A DNA stretch of 64,000 nucleotides from Chitinophaga rupis (GCF_900109685.1 NZ_FOBB01000003.1:620001-684000); one strand, 5' to 3'. Numbered from the stretch's first letter, positions 16,245 through 26,440 are shown. Notes: generated from the letters alone by a model not told the origin. A program made the numbers and translations.

Positions 16245-19200
16245 CTATTTCCGCTTAATAACTATAAACCCTGCATACTGCTCCTTCTTACCCGTCTCAT
16301 CATAGATATAAATGAGGTAGAAATAAGAGCCGTCCGTTACTTCCTTACCGCCGTTGTTTAAGCCTTTGAAGTTATTATCCTGGTTATTATAGTTGCTGGT
16401 TTTGTACACTGTACCACCCCAGCGGTTAAAGATCACCACTTCGTTCTTGGGGTATTTTTCAATGTTCTCTACATACATCGCATCATTACCCATACCATCA
16501 GCATTGGGTGATATTGCAGGATGCACGCGGATCTTACCCTTGTTATCATTTACCCAGCGGCCATCTGTGATCCAGCCTTCCACGCTGTCCGGTACCCCGT
16601 CGTTATCGGAATCCAGGTCCAGGTAGTTGGGAATACCATCATTGTCGGCATCATCATCTGTAGGATCATTATTACCGTTGCGGTCTTCCTTGCCATCCGG
16701 TACACCATCACCATCCGTATCGCAGGTGGGGCAGAACGGATCATCATTTATAATGATGCACACCGCGGAATCCGGCGTTCCTACAGTAGGCACATTCTGA
16801 CCGGAGAATACGGAAGGCTGCAGCAGCTTAATGCTGAAAGAATCGTTCCGTTCAAATATATCGTCGCCTATAATGGAGATCGGGATATAGCCTATCAGCT
16901 GCCCGGGCTCTATTTCAATTGGTTTTACAATACTGTCATAATCCGTACCTGGTACTGCGGTACCAATAAAGGATACGCCGGCTGTTTTAGAGAACTGGTA
17001 CGGCAGGGTCACCGGGCGGGATGCGGCGCGGCTCAGCTTCACTTCCACCATCAGGATGCTCTCACCTGGCTTGTTGCCTTCATTTACCATATACTGCGGC
17101 GCATTGAAAGAAAGGTCCAGCGGATCATTATCTTCCACGATCACATTTATCAGGCTGGCCAGTCCCGGTACATAATTCGGGATCAGGTTACCGGAAGGAT
17201 CGGGCACGATCTGCAGATTTATAAATCCTTCATCATCATTCGTAGTATTATCAAAAGAGGTGATAGTAAATGTGTATTCCGTAGAACCGGCAGGTAGTAT
17301 CACCGTAAGCGTATCACCGTTACCGTTCAGGGAGCCTACACTGGTGGTGATGGTTCTGGCGGCATCATGTATCACTTTCAGCGCTACCGGTATATCTTTG
17401 GTATTAATGCTGGGCGATTTAATGGTGATCTGCACCTGCTCCCCTTCTTTTACCGTAGCCGGTGTGGAGAACAGATCCAGCTTCATGGTATCATTATCAA
17501 CAATAGGCACATCTATCTTAGAGCTGGCTGACAGCGGCCAGGTAATACCGGTCATAGTGCTGGTTACATTTGCCAGCTGAATATGTACAAACTCAGTATC
17601 CTCTACCAGCTTATCATCAATCGGTGTAATGTTCACGGCTACACCATTCTGGCCGGCAGGAATGGTTAAGGTTCCCGGCAGGGTCAGGTAGTCTGAACCG
17701 GCGGCGGCGGTGCCGCCTGCATTATAGCTCACCTGCACATCCCGCATTACCGTTAACTGTGGATCTGAGAAGCGGATGCGGAAGCTGCCCTTCGTGGAAG
17801 GTTCTGCAGCATTCCCTATCTTTTCTATCATCATGGCGCGGCCCGCTGCATTGTTCTCATCATCTTTCAGTGTCACTGTTTGCAGAGTAGCATCTACCGG
17901 GAAGGTAATAGTACCCATTTTGGCAGATACCAGCTGCAGTGTAACCGTTTCATCCCCTTCTACCAGCTTATCATCCGTTACATTCACAGGGATGGTTATA
18001 CTATTGGTTCCGGCTTTTATAACAGCAGTGGCAGGCACTACTTTCCAGTCTGTTGAACTGGCCGTACCACCCAGGGTAAACGCTATATTCACATCTTTAC
18101 CTGCCATTTGCGTGCTGGTAAGCTTAATTACAAACGCTCCATTGGTGGATGGTTCTGCGGCATCGGCCGTTTTAAGGGCCAGCACCTGCACCGGTGCTTC
18201 CGGTATAGTGATAACAGCCGGTGAGGTAACCGTGTAGGGAGCCGGTACTGTAGCTTTCAACTGCAGCTGTTCTGTACCCTCTACCAGGTTATCTGCCACC
18301 ATATTCAGGGTAAGCTGCATTTGGTTGGTACCGGCAGGTAATACTACACTGGCAGGTACACCCGTATAGTCTGCAGCGCCTGCGCTGAAACTGGCATCCG
18401 GCGCAATGCCTATGGAAATATTAGTAGAGGCGGTAATAGCCGCTTTTACAAAACCTATTGTTACTTTGGCATTATTACCCTCATGCAGGGTAGTAGAATC
18501 TACCACTACTCTCAGCTGCAGGTTGGAAGGATCTTTACTGGTCACATCATCAATAAACACATCCAGGCTGTCAACGGTAAGACCCGTAAAGTCGGAGGCG
18601 GTACCTTTTAAACGGATCAGCTCCAGCGGTTCAATGATATTATCTGATATAGCCGATAACGTTATATCCTTAAAGTTCTGGCCCGGGCTGATGGTTACGG
18701 TTACGGGCAATCCGCTGTAATCCGTAACTGCAGCAGTAGAGGCGCTGCCGGCGGTCAGCGTTACCTTAAATGGTTTGTAAGGTGTAATACCAGGCGCCAG
18801 CGCTATCCGTACGGTGTAATTGCTGCCTTCTGCCACTTTATTACCGGCAGAATAAGGTTGCGGCTGCACGGTTATTTTCGGGTTGCTGCCATCTTTAATA
18901 GTAATGGTCAGATTGCTGCCTGTAAAACCAACAGCGCTTTGATTAATGATAATTGTTTCATCATCTTCCAGCAGGTTGTCGGTGCTGGCCAGTATCGCTG
19001 CAGGGAAGGTTACAGAACCCGTGCCCTGTTTAATGATCACGGTGGTGGGCAGGGTGGTATGTTCCCCGTCCAATGCGGTGGAAGCCGCATCCTTAGTGAT
19101 CGTTACCGGAATATCGTAAGTGGTTTTCTTACCGGCCGGTAATGACAGGGTTACCAATGCACCTGTGGTGCTGCCTTCCGTAATGGTATTATTATCGGCC

Positions 19201-22200
19201 GTCATGGTAATAGGCATGCCGGCTACATAATCCAGGTCTTTAATAGTAACGCTGGCTGTGGTGAAGGTAATACCCGGCAGGTCGGCAGAAGCACCGTCCA
19301 GCACCAGGGTTTCATCCGGTTCCAGCAAGCCATCTGCGGTAATATTAATAGTACCGGTTACAGCAGGATTGCCTTTATCCAGCGGTGGTATAGTAGTAAA
19401 GGTATAATCCGCATCTACAGCAGTTGAACCGGTGCCGGTTTTAGGCGTAATATGAATAGGCACTTCCGTGGTAATGCCGGCGGGCAGGCTATACGTAACC
19501 GTATAACCGGTGCCTTCGTTCATTACGGCCTGTTGTGCGGCAATGGTTATTACCTTATTCACTGCATTATCGCCGGTGGCATCATCAATATCTGCACTGT
19601 CAGCAGCAACGGTTAAGCTGGGGATGTCGGAAGATGCGCCATCCAGCGTAAAGCTTTCGCTTTTTTCCAGTATCAGATCTGTTTGTGCAGTAATGAAACC
19701 AGGCACTGTTATTTCCCGCTGTCCGGCAGGAATGGTAATAGTGGTGGAGGCCAGCGTATAATCCGTAGCACTGGCTACAGAAGCAGTGTTATGCGTTAAG
19801 GTTACCACAATGGGCTTACCTGCAATTATATTATTTACAAAACCAACCTTCAGCGCGCTGTTATTGCCTTCCTTGATAGCGCTGCTGGCGATGCTGAGCT
19901 GCAGCTTGCGGTTGTTCGGATCAGCCCAGGTGGCGTCTTTAATGATGATAGTATAAGGTTTCACCGTAAAGTCGCTGGAGTTTCCATTCAGCGTCAGGCT
20001 TTCATCGCCTTCCAGCAGGTTATCTGTCAGTGCATTGATGGTGAAAGTAGCGCTGTTGGCGCCGGATGGTATTTTAAAGGTAGCATCCGGTAATGCGCTG
20101 ATGTCGGCCGCGGTACCTTCGCCGGAAAGCGTAATGCTAAGCGGAATATCTGCACTGGCGGTAGTACCTGCGGGCAGGCTTACGGTAAAGGTAACCGCTG
20201 CGCCGCCTTCCGTCATCTCCGTTTGTCCGGCAGTAGGCTGTATCTGCAGCGCATTGGCGTCATCATCCAGTATTTGTATATCATACGGTGTAAAGTCGTA
20301 TGGGCGCGACAGTACATCTGTAGCTGTAGCCGTTACATGTAATTTCTCAGTGCCTTCTGCCAGGTTATCATCTATTACAGTAAACGGTATGGTTACGGAA
20401 TTGCCGCTGTTGATAGAGAATGCAGTGCTGGCAATGGTATAGTCAGATACGGATGCTGTAGACTGAGGATCAGCATGCATGGCCCCCAGCGTAATATTGA
20501 TCGGTATATCGGTGGTTACCCCGGCTGGCAGGCTGAATTGCAGGCCGCCGTTGTAAGGCTCTGTTACGGTAATACCCGGCACCGGCCGCATGGTAATAAC
20601 ACGGTTGGCCGGATCATCGTAAGTACGGTCTTTAATATTTACGGAAGCGCTGGCCGTTTGCGGCAGGCCTAACACAGTAGCATCTGCCTGTACGTCCAGT
20701 GTTTCCAGGTATTCCAGTATCTTATCACTCTGCGCCTGGAAGGTAAAGGTAGCAGAGTTGGTGTTTTGCTTAATTACTACGCTGGCTGGCAATACCACAT
20801 CAGAAGCCGAAGCGGTGGAAGTGGTTTTACGTGTAAGCGTAACAGTTATATCGGCAGCAGCCAGTACGCCGGAAGGCAGGCTTACTGTTGCACTGGCGTT
20901 TTGGCCTTCATCCACTTCTACCGGCATATTTAAGGTGATGCTCTTTGATTCATCATCCTTAATAGTATAGGTCAGCACATTCTTGGAAGTGTTCACCTTC
21001 ACCAGGTTATTATTAACGCTGTTATCCAGCGTTAAGGTCATGGTGCGGTTATTCTGCAAATTAGTATTACCCAGTATCATCACACTGGTATCCACACTGA
21101 TCAGCTGCCCGGTATTGTTATAGCTACCGGGAGGGATCATAATACCGCGCTTGCATTCATAGTCTACGCCCGCTATACCGGGGTTGGCGCCCGAGGGAGC
21201 CGCAATTACCGGTACATACAGCGGAGCTGTAACTACAATGGTTTGTGTATTACTACCGTTGTATACTTTTATTTTCAGGTTATCTGCACTATGCCGGATA
21301 TCCCCTTCCATGCCGGAAGCGGTATCTTTTTCAAATGCAATAGTTAGCTGGCGGCTTACAGCAGGGGCTAAAGGGTCTAAACCGGTAACACCATCCAGAT
21401 CCGTCATGGTGCTTCCATAACCGGACAGGATGCGGGCCGTATACACTTTTTCCGCGTTCACATTGCCGCCAAATACATCCCCCATATCTTTATGTACGAG
21501 GATACCATTCTCCGTTCCATCGTAGGTGTTATTATATATATTGGCCAGTATACAATTCTCCGGTATGTTGGCGGTCATGCCTGCAGCATCAGTTGCCATA
21601 AAAGACGTAAAACCGTCCTTCATGCGTAACACATGGGAACGGCCGGTAGGATAGCTGCCGCATGGATCATCGCGGTACACGCCTACTGTGCCGTAAGGGC
21701 CCGGGTAATCCGGACCCAGCCCTTTGGTACACACACTGTTGCCGCTCCAGTCGCCGGTGGTGGCATCCAGCACCGCGTGCTCTGCCAGGTATAAATTGGC
21801 GTGGGTGGTCAGCAGGTCAGTGATTGCGGCCACTGTATAATCCAGTATATAATAAGGAAGATCTTTTACATAGCTCAGGTTACAGATAATAGTGTGCTGC
21901 GCTACACCTCTGTAATCGCCCACATTACCTACCATTTGCACACGCCATGGAGAGGCGGCAGTACCTAAACCGGACAAAGGAGAAATAAACCCCCAGGTGA
22001 CCTGCTTTATCTGGCGGGGATCACTGGTAAACGTTTGGTTCATACCTATGAACGTAGCAATGCCCCGGGGATCATCGGTGCCTTCATAGGTTTGGCTCAT
22101 ACCCAGGCGGTATACCCGGAATGAGCCATCTGCAAGCACTTCGATCTTTAAACCCGGATCGGCAATAGTACCCCCCGTTTCATTAATAGTTTCAATTACC

Positions 22201-22307
22201 TGGGCGCTTACTGGGCTGCCGGCTAATAGCAAAAGGGCACCTACCAGCAGTTTTCGCAGCAGCCATTGTACGGCTTTAGCGCAAACCACCCGGGTATTGC
22301 TTTTCAT
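16245..22307 (-). CDS. Giant Calx-beta repeat surface protein with type B T9SS sorting domain
   Basis: A 2,020-residue secreted protein. It has a signal peptide (LLVGALLLLAGSPVSAQ), about 350 residues of N-terminal domain, then roughly a dozen Calx-beta-like repeats of about 110 residues, with recurring strings such as LEGDESLTLNG and LVEGTEQLQL. Next come Ca-binding thrombospondin type 3 repeats (DTDGDGVPDG and DSDNDGVPDS) and a C-terminal gliding-motility (CHU_C) domain: ISPNADGMGND, VVIFNRWGGTVY and GSYFYLIYI. That domain is the type B signal for T9SS export and surface anchoring. The start at 22307 puts the basic residues just ahead of the signal peptide. The PorP/SprF partner follows. 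The likely role is adhesion or gliding; the ligand is unknown. Confidence 0.93.
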   Translation of the reverse strand: MKSNTRVVCAKAVQWLLRKLLVGALLLLAGSPVSAQVIETINETGGTIADPGLKIEVLADGSFRVYRLGMSQTYEGTDDPRGIATFIGMNQTFTSDPRQIKQVTWGFISPLSGLGTAASPWRVQMVGNVGDYRGVAQHTIICNLSYVKDLPYYILDYTVAAITDLLTTHANLYLAEHAVLDATTGDWSGNSVCTKGLGPDYPGPYGTVGVYRDDPCGSYPTGRSHVLRMKDGFTSFMATDAAGMTANIPENCILANIYNNTYDGTENGILVHKDMGDVFGGNVNAEKVYTARILSGYGSTMTDLDGVTGLDPLAPAVSRQLTIAFEKDTASGMEGDIRHSADNLKIKVYNGSNTQTIVVTAPLYVPVIAAPSGANPGIAGVDYECKRGIMIPPGSYNNTGQLISVDTSVMILGNTNLQNNRTMTLTLDNSVNNNLVKVNTSKNVLTYTIKDDESKSITLNMPVEVDEGQNASATVSLPSGVLAAADITVTLTRKTTSTASASDVVLPASVVIKQNTNSATFTFQAQSDKILEYLETLDVQADATVLGLPQTASASVNIKDRTYDDPANRVITMRPVPGITVTEPYNGGLQFSLPAGVTTDIPINITLGAMHADPQSTASVSDYTIASTAFSINSGNSVTIPFTVIDDNLAEGTEKLHVTATATDVLSRPYDFTPYDIQILDDDANALQIQPTAGQTEMTEGGAAVTFTVSLPAGTTASADIPLSITLSGEGTAADISALPDATFKIPSGANSATFTINALTDNLLEGDESLTLNGNSSDFTVKPYTIIIKDATWADPNNRKLQLSIASSAIKEGNNSALKVGFVNNIIAGKPIVVTLTHNTASVASATDYTLASTTITIPAGQREITVPGFITAQTDLILEKSESFTLDGASSDIPSLTVAADSADIDDATGDNAVNKVITIAAQQAVMNEGTGYTVTYSLPAGITTEVPIHITPKTGTGSTAVDADYTFTTIPPLDKGNPAVTGTINITADGLLEPDETLVLDGASADLPGITFTTASVTIKDLDYVAGMPITMTADNNTITEGSTTGALVTLSLPAGKKTTYDIPVTITKDAASTALDGEHTTLPTTVIIKQGTGSVTFPAAILASTDNLLEDDETIIINQSAVGFTGSNLTITIKDGSNPKITVQPQPYSAGNKVAEGSNYTVRIALAPGITPYKPFKVTLTAGSASTAAVTDYSGLPVTVTISPGQNFKDITLSAISDNIIEPLELIRLKGTASDFTGLTVDSLDVFIDDVTSKDPSNLQLRVVVDSTTLHEGNNAKVTIGFVKAAITASTNISIGIAPDASFSAGAADYTGVPASVVLPAGTNQMQLTLNMVADNLVEGTEQLQLKATVPAPYTVTSPAVITIPEAPVQVLALKTADAAEPSTNGAFVIKLTSTQMAGKDVNIAFTLGGTASSTDWKVVPATAVIKAGTNSITIPVNVTDDKLVEGDETVTLQLVSAKMGTITFPVDATLQTVTLKDDENNAAGRAMMIEKIGNAAEPSTKGSFRIRFSDPQLTVMRDVQVSYNAGGTAAAGSDYLTLPGTLTIPAGQNGVAVNITPIDDKLVEDTEFVHIQLANVTSTMTGITWPLSASSKIDVPIVDNDTMKLDLFSTPATVKEGEQVQITIKSPSINTKDIPVALKVIHDAARTITTSVGSLNGNGDTLTVILPAGSTEYTFTITSFDNTTNDDEGFINLQIVPDPSGNLIPNYVPGLASLINVIVEDNDPLDLSFNAPQYMVNEGNKPGESILMVEVKLSRAASRPVTLPYQFSKTAGVSFIGTAVPGTDYDSIVKPIEIEPGQLIGYIPISIIGDDIFERNDSFSIKLLQPSVFSGQNVPTVGTPDSAVCIIINDDPFCPTCDTDGDGVPDGKEDRNGNNDPTDDDADNDGIPNYLDLDSDNDGVPDSVEGWITDGRWVNDNKGKIRVHPAISPNADGMGNDAMYVENIEKYPKNEVVIFNRWGGTVYKTSNYNNQDNNFKGLNNGGKEVTDGSYFYLIYIYDETGKKEQYAGFIVIKRK

Positions 22308-22813
22308 TGTATAGGACAGCACTAACATAAGGCATGTAAATTTCTAATCATCCATCTTATTTTAAATCCAACAGATATAGCGGCGCAATGAAACCAATCT
22401 TTCATATAACCCCTGTTAGCGTACATGTCATATTTGCTGTATGGGTTGGCCCTTGTCCCGCCATTATTGGCGTACAAGCCTTATATATCAACATCTTAGC
22501 TTACAGTCGTAGGTTGGATGTGCCGATAGATAGGGCTTCTGTCATATTAAATTCATATCAAATTTATATAAAATAAATATATCAAAACAATTAAATTTAA
22601 TTTTTCCACACTGTGTTAACAACCATGGGGATAACCGTACAGCCCGGAATGCAGCCCCAGACTTTATTTGTGCTAGAATTTTTTACGGGTAAAATGTGGA
22701 AAACCTGGGGTAAATGGAACAAATTACTATTGACAGACAGTATTATGGATTTTTCTACTGAGCATTACGCTATAAAATAAATTAACGGTAGATTTGCCCA
22801 AAATCGTAAAAGC
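22308..22813. other. Divergent region between the giant surface protein and ahcY
   Basis: About 500 bases with no gene. It holds the promoters of both neighbours. I see no tRNA, no heptamer array and no SAH- or SAM-riboswitch pattern I could defend. Confidence 0.5.
22789..22796 (+). promoter_or_regulatory. Candidate -7 element of ahcY
   Basis: TAGATTTG matches TAnnTTTG and would start transcription near 22803, about 11 bases before the ATG at 22814. A clear -33 TTTG was not found, so support is partial. Confidence 0.4.
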
Positions 22814-24142
22814 ATGTCAACAATCGCTAAATCCAACATTGACTTTAGCCTTCAGTATAAGGTAAAAGATATGTCTTTGGCCGAATGGGGTCGGAAGGAA
22901 ATTGAGCTGGCAGAAGCCGAAATGCCCGGCCTTATGTCTTTGAGAGAAGAATATGGCGCTTCCAAGCCCCTGAAAGGCGCCCGCATAGCAGGCTGCCTGC
23001 ACATGACCATACAAACGGCCGTGCTCATTGAAACCCTGGTACACCTGGGTGCAGAAGTTCGCTGGAGCTCCTGCAACATCTTTTCCACACAGGACCATGC
23101 CGCTGCTGCTATTGCCGCTGCCGGTATCCCGGTTTTTGCCTGGAAAGGTATGAACGCTGAAGAATTTGACTGGTGTATAGAACAAACCCTGTTCTTTGGC
23201 AGCGCCGACCGTCCTTTGAACATGATCCTGGACGACGGTGGTGACCTGACCAACATGGTGCTGGACACTTACACTGAACTGATACAGCATATTAAAGGAT
23301 TAAGCGAAGAAACCACTACCGGTGTTCACCGCTTATACGACCGTATGAAGAACGGTACCCTGCCCTTACCTGCTATCAACATCAACGATTCTGTTACCAA
23401 ATCCAAATTTGATAACAAATACGGTTGCCGCGAATCCTGTGTGGATGCTATCCGCCGTGCTACCGATGTTATGATTGCCGGTAAAGTAGCGGTAGTTGCT
23501 GGTTTTGGCGATGTAGGCAAAGGTTCTGCCGAATCCCTGAGAGGCGCCGGCGCCCGTGTGATCGTTACTGAAATTGACCCCATCTGCGCCCTGCAGGCTG
23601 CTATGGAAGGTTATGAAGTAAAGAAAATGGCTGATGCCGTTAAAGAAGCTGATATTATTGTAACCACTACCGGTTGCCGCGATATTATCACCGGTGAGCA
23701 CTTTAAAGCCATGAAAGACAAATGCATCGTTTCCAATATCGGCCACTTTGATATTGAGATAGATGTTGCCTGGCTGAACAAGAACTACGGTAAAACCAAA
23801 GTTGAGATCAAACCGCAGGTAGATAAATATACCATTGATGGTAAAGACATCATCCTGCTGGCAGAAGGCCGCCTGGTGAACCTGGGTTGCGCTACTGGCC
23901 ACCCTTCTTTTGTAATGAGCAACTCCTTTACCAACCAGGTACTGGCCCAGCTGGAATTGTGGCTGAACAATGATCAGTACGAAAATAAAGTATACGTGCT
24001 GCCCAAACACCTGGATGAGAAAGTTGCCCGCCTGCACCTGAAAAAAGTGGGTGTGGAGCTGGATGTACTGACCAGTGCCCAGTCTGAATACCTGGGTATT
24101 CCTGCAGCAGGTCCTTACAAACCTGATTACTACAGGTACTAA
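22814..24142 (+). CDS. ahcY: Adenosylhomocysteinase (SAH hydrolase)
   Basis: Splits S-adenosylhomocysteine into adenosine and homocysteine, removing the product inhibitor of methyl transfer. It is 442 residues long. The NAD-binding loop GFGDVGKGSAESLRGAG is near residue 230, with ICALQAAMEGYEV after it, and the C terminus ends PYKPDYYRY, typical of the family. The N terminus (SLQYKVKDMSLAEWGRKEI) and the NIFSTQDHAAAAIA substrate region are intact. It stands as a single gene with a hairpin downstream. Confidence 0.97.
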   Translation: MSTIAKSNIDFSLQYKVKDMSLAEWGRKEIELAEAEMPGLMSLREEYGASKPLKGARIAGCLHMTIQTAVLIETLVHLGAEVRWSSCNIFSTQDHAAAAIAAAGIPVFAWKGMNAEEFDWCIEQTLFFGSADRPLNMILDDGGDLTNMVLDTYTELIQHIKGLSEETTTGVHRLYDRMKNGTLPLPAININDSVTKSKFDNKYGCRESCVDAIRRATDVMIAGKVAVVAGFGDVGKGSAESLRGAGARVIVTEIDPICALQAAMEGYEVKKMADAVKEADIIVTTTGCRDIITGEHFKAMKDKCIVSNIGHFDIEIDVAWLNKNYGKTKVEIKPQVDKYTIDGKDIILLAEGRLVNLGCATGHPSFVMSNSFTNQVLAQLELWLNNDQYENKVYVLPKHLDEKVARLHLKKVGVELDVLTSAQSEYLGIPAAGPYKPDYYRY

Positions 24143-24176
24143 GTTTTTTATAAGGAAAAGGGAATAATTTAACAGC

Positions 24177-24220
24177 AATAGTGAAGGTCATGTTCCGTTT
24201 GGAACGCAGCCTTCACTATT
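24177..24220 (+). terminator. Hairpin after ahcY
   Basis: AATAGTGAAGG (24177-24187) pairs with CCTTCACTATT (24210-24220), with a further GTTCC/GGAAC pair inside. The T run afterwards is weak, so termination is likely but not certain. Confidence 0.5.
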
Positions 24221-24254
24221 CTGCTTTATAGCTGTTTAATTATCCATTGTTATT

Positions 24255-24262
24255 TACCTTTG
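24255..24262 (+). promoter_or_regulatory. Candidate -7 element of pdxJ, suggesting a leaderless mRNA
   Basis: TACCTTTG fits TAnnTTTG and ends 4 bases before the pdxJ ATG. With the usual 5-7 base distance, transcription would start at or within the start codon. Confidence 0.45.
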
Positions 24263-24266
24263 CGCC

Positions 24267-24998
24267 ATGACCAAATTAAGCGTTAACATTAACAAGTTTG
24301 CCACCCTGCGTAATGCGCGCGGCGGCAATATGCCCGATCTATTAAAAGTAGCCCAGGACTGTGAGCGTTTTGGTGCAGAAGGTATAACCGTACACCCCCG
24401 CCCCGACCAGCGGCACATCCGCTACCAGGATGTATGGGACCTGAAACCACTGGTTACCACCGAGTTTAATATAGAAGGCTACCCATCCCGGGAATTTATG
24501 GAGCTGGTGCTGGCTGTAAAACCACACCAATGCACGCTGGTACCCGACCCGCCGGATGCCATTACCTCCAACACCGGCTGGGATACGGATAAACACCAGG
24601 CTTTCCTGAAAGACGTAATAGGCCAGTTAAAAAAAGCCGGCATCCGCGTATCTATTTTCCTGAATGCACAGGTTGATAAAGTAGCAGGCGCCAAAAGCGC
24701 CGGCGCCGACCGTATTGAGCTGTACACCGGCCCTTATGCGGAAGAATATGCAAATGCTTATACCCAGCCGCAAAATCTGCAGCTGTTCAACGATTATAAG
24801 CATACCGCCCGGGAAGCAGTAGCCCTTGGCCTGGAGCTAAATGCCGGCCATGACCTGAACCTGGATAACCTGCGCTTTTTTAAGCTGCATATTCCCCAGT
24901 TAAAAGAAGTGTCTATCGGGCATGCCCTGGTGTGTGATGCGCTGTACCTGGGGCTGGAAAATACCATACAGCTGTATAAGAGGCAGCTGATGGATTAG
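24267..24998 (+). CDS. pdxJ: Pyridoxine 5'-phosphate synthase
   Basis: Condenses 3-amino-2-oxopropyl phosphate with DXP to make pyridoxine 5'-phosphate, the last ring-forming step of DXP-dependent vitamin B6 synthesis. It is a 243-residue TIM barrel with MTKLSVNINKFATLRNARGG at the N terminus, HPRPDQRHIR, GADRIELYTGPYAEEY and NAGHDLNLDN near the phosphate site. All are family signatures. Its stop is directly followed by a class A heptamer element. Confidence 0.96.
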   Translation: MTKLSVNINKFATLRNARGGNMPDLLKVAQDCERFGAEGITVHPRPDQRHIRYQDVWDLKPLVTTEFNIEGYPSREFMELVLAVKPHQCTLVPDPPDAITSNTGWDTDKHQAFLKDVIGQLKKAGIRVSIFLNAQVDKVAGAKSAGADRIELYTGPYAEEYANAYTQPQNLQLFNDYKHTAREAVALGLELNAGHDLNLDNLRFFKLHIPQLKEVSIGHALVCDALYLGLENTIQLYKRQLMD

Positions 24999-25000
24999 GA

Positions 25001-25169
25001 TTAATTACGAATTGTCAATTACGAATTACGAATTGAGTACATCATAAACTAAAAGGCCTGCATTTAAACGCAGGCCTTTTGACTTATGTTCACATTTCTT
25101 AATTCACATCCTCACCAATTATCCGCTGCATTCCAATTCGTAATTCGTAATTGACAATTCCTAATTCTT
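25001..25169. repeat. Class A heptamer element with inverted arms and terminator core
   Basis: The left arm (25001-25034) is made of AATTACG/AATTGTC units and the right arm (25134-25169) is its inverse with AATTCGT units. Between them lie a perfect terminator hairpin (25051-25080) and the core CGCTGCATT at 25124-25132. The right arm starts inside the porQ stop codon region. Confidence 0.75.
25051..25080. terminator. Bidirectional terminator between pdxJ and porQ
   Basis: AAAAGGCCTGC (25051-25061) and GCAGGCCTTTT (25070-25080) form a perfect 11-base stem. The genes converge here, and the A and T runs allow it to serve both. Confidence 0.9.
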
Positions 25170-26219
25170 ACCCAATATTCCCCACTGCGGTAAAGGGAAG
25201 TTAATACCTAACTGGTTAAAGGCGGCTGCGCGCTGGTACCAGGAGCGGGCATACCGCAGCTGGATCTTTTTGGTAACAATACCGATGCCTGCGCCAAACC
25301 CGCCCAGGCCCTGCTGCCCGGATACAGCCAGCTCCTGCCGGCGTAAATGGTTGTAAGATACGGTCAGCTCTACATACCGCCCGATCTCCCATTGGGCGGC
25401 CAGCACTACATGGCGGAACAGCTTATCAAATGTTTTGCTGCCGGTACCGGTCGTATCCCCGTTTGAAACCAGCCCTTCATCTTCCAGCGCAGGATCCGCA
25501 TAACGGATATCAAACTGGTATAAGTGATGCAGGGTAGCGGAGAGCTGTAACGGTAAATGCTGCAGGCGTTTGGAAATACCTATCTGCAGATCAAAGGGTA
25601 AGGGTTCTTTATTATCATTCACATAGCTGCTTAGCTGAGCGCCCATATTGCGGGCTACCAGCCCTATTTGCAGCTGCCGGGCGGTGTCCTGGTAAGTAAT
25701 ACCCACATCTGCCGCCAAACCGCTGGAACCATATTGCTGATAACGGGAATGGATATACTTTAAATTGATGCCATAATGCCAGCGCTCCAGATACTGGCGG
25801 CTGGCTGATAGCTGCCATGCAATATCCCGCGGTTTAAAAGTGCCCTGCACATTGCCCGCGGCATCTGTTTGCGTAAGCGTACCATAATGTACATATTGCA
25901 CGCTGCCGGCAAAAGTGGTTTGCAGCTTTTCCGCATAATACCCCAGCATGGCATGGCCATAATTCACATCTGCAAAATAGCTGGTATAGTTCACCTGTAA
26001 ATGACTGTGCATGGAAGGCCGCAGCAATGCGGGATTTACCAGCGTAAGGGAAAGATCATTATTCTGCTGGCTTACATTCATGCTACCCAGGGCGGTAAGC
26101 TGTGGAGCAGCTGGCAGATCCAGGAAAGGGAAAACGCTTTTACCCCCCAGCACCTGCGCAAAACCCAGGGAAGAGATACATAGGATACTGAGAATGAGGA
26201 AAGAAGCGCGGCGTAACAT
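25161..26219 (-). CDS. porQ: Type IX secretion system protein PorQ
   Basis: A 352-residue outer-membrane beta-barrel of the PorV/PorQ type, part of the T9SS attachment complex that joins exported proteins to the cell surface. It has a signal peptide (LILSILCISSLGFAQ), then the family opening GGKSVFPFLDLPAAPQLTALG and NDLSLTLVNPALL. The barrel region has YGINLKYIHSRY and QIGLVARNMG. The length is normal. Its stop codon is next to a class A heptamer arm and the start is followed upstream by another such element. Confidence 0.9.
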   Translation of the reverse strand: MLRRASFLILSILCISSLGFAQVLGGKSVFPFLDLPAAPQLTALGSMNVSQQNNDLSLTLVNPALLRPSMHSHLQVNYTSYFADVNYGHAMLGYYAEKLQTTFAGSVQYVHYGTLTQTDAAGNVQGTFKPRDIAWQLSASRQYLERWHYGINLKYIHSRYQQYGSSGLAADVGITYQDTARQLQIGLVARNMGAQLSSYVNDNKEPLPFDLQIGISKRLQHLPLQLSATLHHLYQFDIRYADPALEDEGLVSNGDTTGTGSKTFDKLFRHVVLAAQWEIGRYVELTVSYNHLRRQELAVSGQQGLGGFGAGIGIVTKKIQLRYARSWYQRAAAFNQLGINFPLPQWGILGKN

Positions 26220-26230
26220 TAAGACACAAA

Positions 26231-26397
26231 TTAGGAATAATTACGAATTGTCAATTACGAATTACGAATTAAAATGCAGCGGATGATTGGTGGGGGTGAA
26301 ACAAAATACTCTATAAACCAAAAGACCTGCGTTTAAATACAGGCCTTTTAGTTTATGATGTACTCAATTCGTAATTCGTAATTGGCAATTCGTAATT
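26231..26397. repeat. Class A heptamer element upstream of porQ
   Basis: The left arm (26231-26270) has AATTACG/AATTGTC units and is followed by AATGCAGCG (26273-26281). A hairpin related to GACCTGC/GCAGGC follows at 26320-26349, and the inverted right arm is at 26365-26397. The order of parts is the same as at 25001-25169, read in the opposite direction. Confidence 0.75.
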
Positions 26398-26428
26398 AAA
26401 AAAGCCTGCGTTTAAATGCAGGCTTTTT
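26398..26428 (-). terminator. lon terminator
   Basis: AAAAAAGCCTGC and GCAGGCTTTTT form an 11-base stem with loop GTTTAAAT. It sits between two class A arms and about 40 bases past the lon stop. Confidence 0.87.
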
Positions 26429-26440
26429 AGTTATGAAGTA

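Noticed and set aside
16393..21420. Several plus-strand ORFs of 65-258 residues opposite the giant surface protein
   Set aside because: They are antisense shadows of a Thr/Ala-rich coding region with no start signals or domains.
22308..22813. Possible SAH or SAM riboswitch ahead of ahcY
   Set aside because: The conserved core of the known families could not be matched, and the likely transcription start is only about 11 bases before the ATG.
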